A DNA stretch of 64,000 nt, from positions 1,798,001 to 1,862,000 of the forward strand of contig ML978123.1 of assembly GCA_010015805.1 (NCBI GenBank). Reading direction: 5' to 3'. The notes beneath the pieces are model-generated. The model had not been told where the DNA came from and did not search any database. It worked only from the letters and a program-made list of their open reading frames with translations. The stretch's first letter is position 1; every line of letters begins with the position of its first letter. Positions 57,076 to 64,000 of the stretch are shown here, piece after piece. The stretch comes from Rhizodiscina lignyota (taxonomy: Eukaryota; Ascomycota; Dothideomycetes; Aulographales; Rhizodiscinaceae). A program made the position numbers and the translations under genes.

Positions 57076-59327
57076 TTAAGACTCGCCTTGCACAGCCCTG
57101 AGCACGGGATATAAACTTTCCGCATCCCTCTGATCCTCAGTCTTCATGTCCTCGTCCATCTTGTCCTCGTGCACGTGGTTATCCTTTCCTGCCGCCTCCG
57201 CCGCTTCATCTTCGTCGTAGTCCTGTCTCTCAAGTCTGCTTTTGACATAGTCTTTCAGCATCTCGATCATGCGAATGTTCTCGACCCAAGCTTCCTGCTT
57301 GTTGTCTGCATCATCTCTGTTTGGCGTTCCGGTCTCGTGCTCATCGCTCTTATCACCTGGGGAACGCATCGCAGGGTCGATCATGCTAGGCGACATGATG
57401 TTCATCTTGCCAATGTCGCGACCAAGTTGCCTTCCACGCTCCTCAGCACTAGGCGAGCTAGGCGAGTTAGAGCCGTCACCAGAGTGTGGTGCCTTTGGGC
57501 TTTGCGTTGGCGTGTCCTCATCCATGCGCTCGTCGTAGCTGCCATGACGCTCAGGAGCTTGCCTTTGCAAGAGGCTACCGCTATAGCGCCTCCTGCCATC
57601 AGAATCGAAGCCGCTTGCAAGGCTCGATGCTGGTGCACCACTCGTGCTGTAGCCACTGGAGTTGATGTCGCCCATGGCACTAACTGCTGGAAGGGTGGGG
57701 TACATAGAGCCGCCGAGACCAGCATTGGGCACCCGAGATGGGCTGATGTTGGAGCCTGAATGGTTGCTGCCCGGAGATTGGCCATTATTTGAAGTGTAGC
57801 TCATAACGCTGCTAGCTGGGGTGAGCGCTGGAGTCTCTGTAGCAGGAGCCGCGATGGGTGCGAGAGCGCTTGCGTGCGAGGAATTCAAACCTCCAGCATG
57901 AGACGGGGCCTGGCCGACGGAAGGTGGCGAGTTGGACGAACGTCCATAGTTGAGGCCGGGGTGAACATAGTGCGAGCCAGCTTGCGCAACGCCAGCTGCG
58001 GCAGCCTGCTGACTGTTCTCATAGACCGTGCTCTGGAGCTGCTCGAGGAACTGGTCGATGTTAAGCAGATCATTCTTGGTGCGCAGGTTAGGCAGAGGAA
58101 GAGTGTAGTGCTGATGGGGAAGATGCGCAGCTGGTGCTGCCATTCCACCGCCATAAGAATCGGAGCCAGAGTAACCACCGCCAACGGTACCAAGCATTGG
58201 AAGTTGGACGCCTTGCAAAGCCATAAGACGATGACCGACATCGTAGTAGGTCGACGGGTCGATGATACGACGCTTGGCGTCGCCGAAGAATTCGTTCAAA
58301 GCATCGAATGCAGCGCGCTTCCGAACCTCATAGTCGTTGCTCATACTAGTGGGCTGGTTCACTGCATAGTAGACTGGACCATACGCGCTGCCTTGCGGTG
58401 CGGCGGGTGCATTGTGGTACGGTCCTTGGGCGTTGCCATTCTGGTAGTAGCCACCAGCTCCAGAAAGGCCATGATCGGGATAGTAGCCGCTTGCAGTAGC
58501 AGCGAGAGTTTGGAGGTCAGCAACCACTGTGAGGTCTTAGCATATCTCTTATAGGAGCATGTAGTTAGCTTACATTTGTTACTGTTAGCAGGTTGATATC
58601 CGCCACCGGGTCCATTCTGATTGGCGCGGTCTGGCTGAGGCGAGCGAAGCAGAACAGAGTCATCAGCGTGAGTCTTGACGTGTTTCTTCAAATCCTGAGG
58701 GCGCTTGAAGGCCTTGCCGCAGAAGTCGCATTTGTGAGGCTTCAGCGGGACGTGGACGCGAATGTGCGAAGTAATGTGATCGCGCTTCACCGTCGTGGTC
58801 CTGCAGTTTCCCCACTGGCAGGTGAGGTTCAAGTTGTTTGTGCTCTTGCGACCAACGTGGCGCTCGCACACATGATCCTGCGATATTCTTGTCAGCGTTC
58901 ATTGTCGATGCAAACAAGGCGAGTCTTGGCTTTAGAAATTTCCGCCGTGCGCTGTTCAGGAGAGCAGAAGATCAAGTCTTGGCCGCTCTTCGTCTTGGCA
59001 CGACGGTTTTAAGCCAACTTCATCTCTCATCTTCAACATTCATCTTCCACTTCGACGAAATGCAAATCACGGGCAAACGCGCAACGCGTTGTTGCGTCGT
59101 ACAAAAGGAATGAGGCTACTCACATAAAGCTGCTCTGCGGTGGCGCACCGCTCACCACAGCTCTGCCACTGGCACGTCAACGAGTCGCCGCCGACGTTAG
59201 CCTGCGCAACAGACTGCACTGGAGTCGTGCTCTGAGGAGGCATCTGGTTCGCGTTCGGAGCCTGGTTCTGCTGCTGGGGCGTGCCGCCAGGCGCTCCTAC
59301 CGGAGCAGAATTATCTGCTGTTGACAT
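57076..59327 (-). CDS. pacC: pH-responsive zinc-finger transcription factor PacC/Rim101
   Basis: Activated by proteolysis at alkaline pH; it binds GCCARG in the nucleus. Exons are 59124-59327, 58574-58877 and 57076-58526, giving 652 residues. The first intron is long (246 nt) and lies within zinc finger 1; the second is 47 nt. Three C2H2 fingers have ligands at C52/C57/H70/H75, C88/C93/H106/H110 and C118/C121/H134/H138, the last with [15 protein letters not shown]. After them comes the conserved [20 protein letters not shown] and [17 protein letters not shown] region. YPTL at 445-448 and YPVL at 642-645 fit the two YPxL motifs that recruit PalA around the signalling protease site. Its upstream DNA has many GCCAAG-type sites. 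Confidence 0.95.
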
Positions 59328-61849
59328 TTAGGCTGCGAGAAAAGGTGTTCGTTCGGAGAAGGTTGCGGAAGGCAAAACCACAACGCGTCGAAAATGGATA
59401 AAATCTTCGGTCGGATCTTTCAACACGGTTTAGGCAACACTGTGACAGCGTAAAAGAGCGTGTTTTCGCAGTGCTTCGCCGCCTTTTGGGGTGTTCGCGT
59501 TGGTGAAGAGGGAAAAGATGGCGGGAGGGCGGGGAGGAGGTCTTGTAACTCTGGGCAGCTGGGCACCGGGAGCGGATTACGCAAACGCCGAGGCCGCAGC
59601 CCCGAGCTTGGCTCGCTTCACTCAGCAGGTCTCGGCAAGGGCTAAAGCGCTGCTGCTGGGCGAGTCAGGCAGGCTTGCCTCCCCCTTGCGCGTGGGTGCG
59701 CTCGCAGACTCTCGTTGATTGCTCGCGCCTGCTGCATCGCCCCGTCGAGCTCGCCAGCGCTGCACGCTTTTGCGAGCCATCGGCCTTGGCGTTTCTAGCG
59801 CGCGCACAGCATCGGCGAATCAACATGCTCGAGGCCGCCCGTTTCCCCTCACACCACTCGCCCCAACTAACTAATTCGGCATCCCGAGCGATGGTGCTTC
59901 GGCTAAGTCACGGCAGGGCTTTGGCGATAGTGCTCCGTATGGCAGGCAGGTCGAGGCATCGCCACAGTGTAACAGGCACTTTCAGCTCAAATTGACTCAG
60001 CTGCAACACCGTCGACCGCTCTCCGTATATAAGTGATACGATCTTACCTAATGCCAGATCTGGCCTCTAGAATTGTGCGCCAAGCCCTCTCACACAGGAT
60101 CCGCGTGTCCGCGCAACGAGTGGGTGACAACCCTGTTTCAGTCCGGCCGCAGAGTGAGCGTGGGTCGCCTTGGGGGTTCTTGGGTCATCAACTCCGCCCA
60201 TCTTGGCCACTTGGCCGCTGATGCCAATGCGCCCGCCCTTGGCTGGAGTCGCGGAACTCTTGTCCTCGCTCACACGACTCCTCTTGGCTTGCAACGAGCA
60301 AAATTGCGAAACCGACGAGGTTGCATCTGCTCACGAAGCCTCGCGGTGCTCCACCGACCCATCCAGCACAGGTATTCACCAATTCGATCGACGTTTTAAG
60401 CGCTTTTCACATGGCACGATAAGGCTTGGCACAGTCGTTTTTAGCTGGCAATTATGCCCAATCACCGTGCGGGACGCGTGGAAGTGTATACTTTCTACGG
60501 TTCCGAGGTTAGTGACTTCAGTTGACCTAGATAAGAACAGAGCAGTCTTCTACATATATCTTTCGCTACATCTGACTGAGGAATTTCTCTGAAAACAAAA
60601 GGCCGACAGCCAGGGGGAAAGAGCATTCCAACTAAGCGCTCGCCTAAGCTCTGACCCCCGAGTTCGTGATAGCTTATTGGGGGTAGGGCTTCCTCACCTT
60701 GCACTATACGGAGTAACAAGTAGTATGACTGAGAGGCAAGTCCCACGAAATTCATGGAAAATAAGCCGCAGAATGAGCCATCTCTTGATCCGCTTTTCCA
60801 AAGGACCACTACCCTCTGCTCTCGGTCAGCAGGCGGTGCCCACAGCGACTTAAATGACGCTCTCTCTCGACAACCGGGAATCAGCGGAAGATGAAGCATC
60901 ATCCCCTCAGCAAACTTTTTCTCTTTGTGAGGGACCACTGACTGATTGGTCATCCTCCCTCTCAACTACTGGAGAAGTAAACTTTCACCATACTGCGATT
61001 GTCCTTGCATGCATCCAATCCTCTCGAGCGCTCCTATCGTATGTGACGCCGCACGCTCGGAGTCCGACCGAGAGTGCCGTGAGCAACTCAGTACGTCAAT
61101 ACCGCATGGGTGTATGGGAATCGCGGACTGCCATCGAGAAAATGGCTTTGCGCATTGTCCTTGGCTGCGTAGCAAGCTTGAAACAATCCCGGATACTGCC
61201 ACATCACCGTTGAGCTACTCGCCAGTCAAATGGGCGGTCACTGGCTGGGGTGCCAAAGAGGGAGACGATGGGATGGAAAGAGAATGGCTGGAAGATAAGA
61301 TTGGGCTGGATCTGCGCCGCACGCCACCTGATGTGCAGTGACGTAGGCATTCCCGTCTACCCGCGAACGAAGCTGCCCCAAGGAAACTCCGATGCGTTTA
61401 CTAAGGGGGCACAAGCATTGGAAATCGTCCGTCAAGCAATAATACCAAGGCCTTCCGTCTTGTCCCTTAAGAGTGCATCTGAGCGCAGCGTTCTCGTCGC
61501 TTTCTGTTATTCCTCGAATTCATAGAATTTGGAGGGGCAAACGAGCAGCAGCGTTTGTTGCAGTACCTTATATATCTACAGGCAACTGCGAGAATCCGGC
61601 TCTTCCTGCACACATACCTAAGAAGCGCCTTCACCGCGTTTCACATCATCTGACCACTCCTCATTTTCGTCTTCACTTGCATAATACCTGGTTCTATCGA
61701 GCGAGCGCCGAGTCTATTGTTTAAACACCGCCTAATCCCAAGTACATTTCCACAAAAGAGACGGACACATTGAAAAGTTGTTGATCGGAGATCAATATCA
61801 AACTCTCGACCCCTCACACACTAGTGAGGACCCCGCGTAACCAGCGACC
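59328..61849. other. long intergenic region between divergent pacC and a membrane-protein gene
   Basis: About 2.5 kb, the longest gap in the window. Frames are short and unlike proteins. The pacC-proximal third is GC-rich and contains the PacC-type site cluster given separately. The distal third is less GC-rich and near 61560-61840 has the leader of the next gene. A non-coding RNA or small gene could lie here but is not visible. Confidence 0.5.
59607..60614. promoter_or_regulatory. cluster of PacC-type GCCARG sites upstream of pacC
   Basis: Sites on either strand are at 59607-59612, 59785-59790, 60079-60084, 60202-60207, 60210-60215, 60238-60243, 60283-60288 and 60425-60430 (all GCCAAG or its complement), plus GCCAGG at 60609-60614. 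Two at 60202 and 60210 are nearly back to back. Distances are about 280 to 1290 bp from the pacC start. Confidence 0.65.
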
Positions 61850-62819
61850 ATGGTCAAGATATGGGGCCTCGACCTGAAGGAGATGCAATGGGGGAAGTTC
61901 AAGTCCTCGTACATGTGGAACGACGTCTACCACATGCGCCGAACAAGGTTCATCGTATACCAATGCGCCATGATCTTCTGCGTCGTCTCTGAATCATTAG
62001 GAACGGCCGCGTTATCAAGTCCGTACCCATCCGTGCAGCAATGTGAAGTGCGCAAGCTGACTCCCTGACAACAGATTACATCGACCAGCAGCAGTATATC
62101 ACTAGGATGGACGAGCGTGCTACCGTTCATAACAACGACTTCGTCGGCTCCTTCTCCTACAACATCTTCGTCGGCGTCTTCGTCGCCACCATCTTCGGCA
62201 GCGCCTTCTTCTTCGACCTCTTCTGGCCTGAGCGGTTCGAGTCACGCGCCGTCAAGCTAGCATGGCGCATCTGCTCGGTGCTCTGCATCGCCTTCACCCT
62301 CTCCGCCGCGCTGCTCCTCACCATCGTGCTCTCAACACACACTGCGAAGATCACAGGCGTGGATGCCGCCGAGGCGCGAGAGCTGCTTATCCGGTCGAAG
62401 CCGAACGAGCCGCTCGTGTATAAGCACAACAAGCGCGGAATCGCCAGCGTCGTCTTCATCTGGCCCGGCTTCATCGCCACCATCGCGAGGTAAGCTTTTG
62501 CCCTCATCGCTGACCCGGTAGTTCCCGCTGACACAAAGCACACAGCACGGTACTGCTCTGGCACTCCCTCGCTCACATCGACACCTACGGCCCGTTCTCC
62601 TCGCACGCCCGCCCGAATTGCAAGGACGATTTCGAGCTGCCGAGTGAGCCGAACCCTGATGCTACTTCCGCTGCCGCTGCCGCGCTCGGCTCGTCGAGCC
62701 CGCGCGTGCCGTATGACGTCGACGACACGGGCGTCCCGACGCCGCCAGAGAAGGTGCACCAAGCGCATGCCATAAGGTATTCCATGCCCTATGAGCAGAC
62801 GAAAGTAGTCCAAGTCTAA
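61850..62819 (+). CDS. four-TM integral membrane protein, unknown function
   Basis: Three exons, 61850-62018, 62075-62489 and 62546-62819, with two 56-nt introns that both use a GCTGAC branch point, giving 285 residues. Four hydrophobic segments are visible: YQCAMIFCVVSESLGTAAL, NIFVGVFVATIFGSAFFFDL, LCIAFTLSAALLLTIVL and SVVFIWPGFIATIAR. The cytosolic-type C-terminal tail is Ala/Ser-rich and acidic, ending DTGVPTPPEKVHQ... The layout matches a widespread group of fungal membrane proteins with no assigned function. The ATG lies in good context (CGACCATGG). Confidence 0.8.
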
Positions 62820-63885
62820 TATGACTGGGCCTGTACAACGAGTACGAGAAAAGGATTTAGCTGATATAATGTGGGGACACAGTGGAAGGCACAGTGTCTG
62901 ATGATCGATATGTCGTATGGAAACTTTGGACTTATTGCCGGACGCACTTCTGCACGAGGAGAAACTTGGCAATACTGCCAAGGGAAAGATGTCCTTCTAG
63001 TTTTATTCATGTTGGGAGCTCCATCTGGTTAGGTTCCGGTGTTCGCAAGCGCATGGCAGCACGACTACTTCGATCGGATTGGTTACCTCTGCAGACGGAC
63101 GACGCATCATTCATCACCATCAACGCTTGCACGTCACTATTCCCGGAGCACCATCCAGAATACAAGGTCGTGGTTGGGGTTGAGCTTTCTTTTGTTATAA
63201 GCGTTCCACGGAATATGGGCTTGACCCCAGCAGCATGTTTCCTAAGCGGGCAGTGTGGCTGGCGACGAAAGGATAAGGAACGGAGAGCATAGCGACGGCG
63301 TTTGGGCATTCTTACTTTTTAAGAATTGGCTTGTCGAGTCAGGGGGAGTGTTCATTCCTTTTCCTCAGTATTACTGCTGCATGGTAATCAGTAGTCATCA
63401 ATGTTGGCGTTAGTCATGGGCAGATCACCGAAACGAAATGATGACGAGAATTACCGCGCACACAAGCCACAGGCACCACCAGTTCACTGTTCCCGTGAGG
63501 ACGCATCGCTTTCTTGCACTTTCCCAGTAGAGACCACGTGTACACCCGCAGCAATGACGCGTTCAGTATATTCTTCGTGATACTCGCCCCCAACGTACAA
63601 CATTGATGGCTTTTCGGCCGTGATGACTCGCCTTTACCCACATAGCCAGAGAAAAGCCTAGAGCGTTCAAAGCGCGGTAGCGATGCCCTCTCCCCAAGCC
63701 TTCAAGCTATTCAAACACCGTTATCTGCATCCCATTCTGTCCACTGGGCTCGCCGATCCACGGAAGTCCCTGCATACAGCTCTCTGCTAGACTGCTACCG
63801 CTCTGCCACCGCTGCTTCATACGGCGGCCTCCGCCTGGGGAGGGATCGGTCGGCACATGGTGGGTTGGGGAGCGAGCGCAGCGGC
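62820..63885. other. intergenic
   Basis: About 1.07 kb with convergent flanking genes. A 136-codon + frame at 62882-63292 has no family features. Nothing is supported. Confidence 0.45.
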
Positions 63886-64000
63886 TCAGACAGTCCGTCG
63901 ATCCGTCATGACCCTGACGATGCACCCGACGCCGGCAATCTCGACCAGCTTCTCGTGCCAGCTCAGCAGCACGCCCATCGTGTGACCGCTGCCCTCGCCC
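63886..64000 (-). CDS. 3' end of an unidentified gene (partial)
   Basis: On the minus strand the frame entering from the right edge reads [20 protein letters not shown] and continues to a TGA at 63886-63888, with [17 protein letters not shown] as the end. The sequence is protein-like and uninterrupted for 37 codons. The family is not recognised. Confidence 0.55.
   Translation of the reverse strand, partial: GEGSGHTMGVLLSWHEKLVEIAGVGCIVRVMTDRRTV

Noticed and set aside
62157-62981. 274-codon minus-strand frame
   Set aside because: Antisense to the membrane-protein gene, whose exons, splice sites and hydrophobic segments are coherent.

Overview
The window looks like nuclear DNA of a filamentous ascomycete, probably a Dothideomycete. 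Genes carry short introns (mostly 44-100 nt) with GT..AG borders and CTRAY-type branch points just before the acceptor. Fungus-specific families are present: PacC, a Zn(II)2Cys6 regulator, a HET protein, a DUF3602 protein and the DASH subunit Ask1. The class assignment is inference from overall character, not from a search. I found no CRISPR array, rRNA, recognisable tRNA or intact mobile element. Exon borders were read by hand from consensus splice sites, restored reading frames and known protein motifs. Exon lengths were checked to sum to whole codons.

Layout. 1-78: end of an unidentified + gene. 1120-2052: short-chain dehydrogenase. About 3078-3790: a decayed coding-like stretch. 3972-5482 (-) IDH2 and 5750-9018 (+) SEC5 are divergent over 267 bp. 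9682-10822 (-): sirtuin with a GC-AG intron. 12054-13706 (+): epoxide-hydrolase-like enzyme. 14804-17721 (+): glycogenin, with a possible last exon up to 18337. 18854-19975 (-): polyprenol reductase. 20951-24394 (+): ankyrin protein of Hos4 type. 25490-25930 (+): small protein with two PPxY motifs. 27060-28777 (+) DHA2 drug-efflux-type MFS and 29054-31524 (-) Zn2Cys6 regulator are convergent.

32284-33626 (-): mitochondrial malate dehydrogenase. 34540-35506 (+): NmrA-like gene with a frameshift. 36408-38626 (+): carnitine acetyltransferase with signals for both mitochondria and peroxisomes. 38914-40416 (-): Ask1. 41063-43017 (+): unknown protein. 43264-49176: three minus-strand genes (Nudix/DUF4743, P450, ferric reductase). 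50334-52838 (-): FHA-forkhead factor. 53678-54237 (+): DUF3602. 54573-56725 (+): HET protein. 57076-59327 (-): PacC with a long upstream region rich in PacC-type sites. 61850-62819 (+): four-TM membrane protein. 63886-64000 (-): end of an unidentified gene.

Most genes are ordinary housekeeping and accessory genes, not an operon-like system. Two are TCA-cycle enzymes (IDH2, MDH) and one is an acetyl-unit shuttle (CAT2), but nothing shows the spacing is functional. The most useful second looks are the cluster of GCCAAG-type sites upstream of pacC, two upstream ORFs whose stops overlap the main start, a glycogenin tail coding block lying beyond a stop codon, a small double-PPxY protein, altered residues in the sirtuin, and the frameshifted NmrA-like gene. 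I do not see convincing evidence of a wholly undescribed system.
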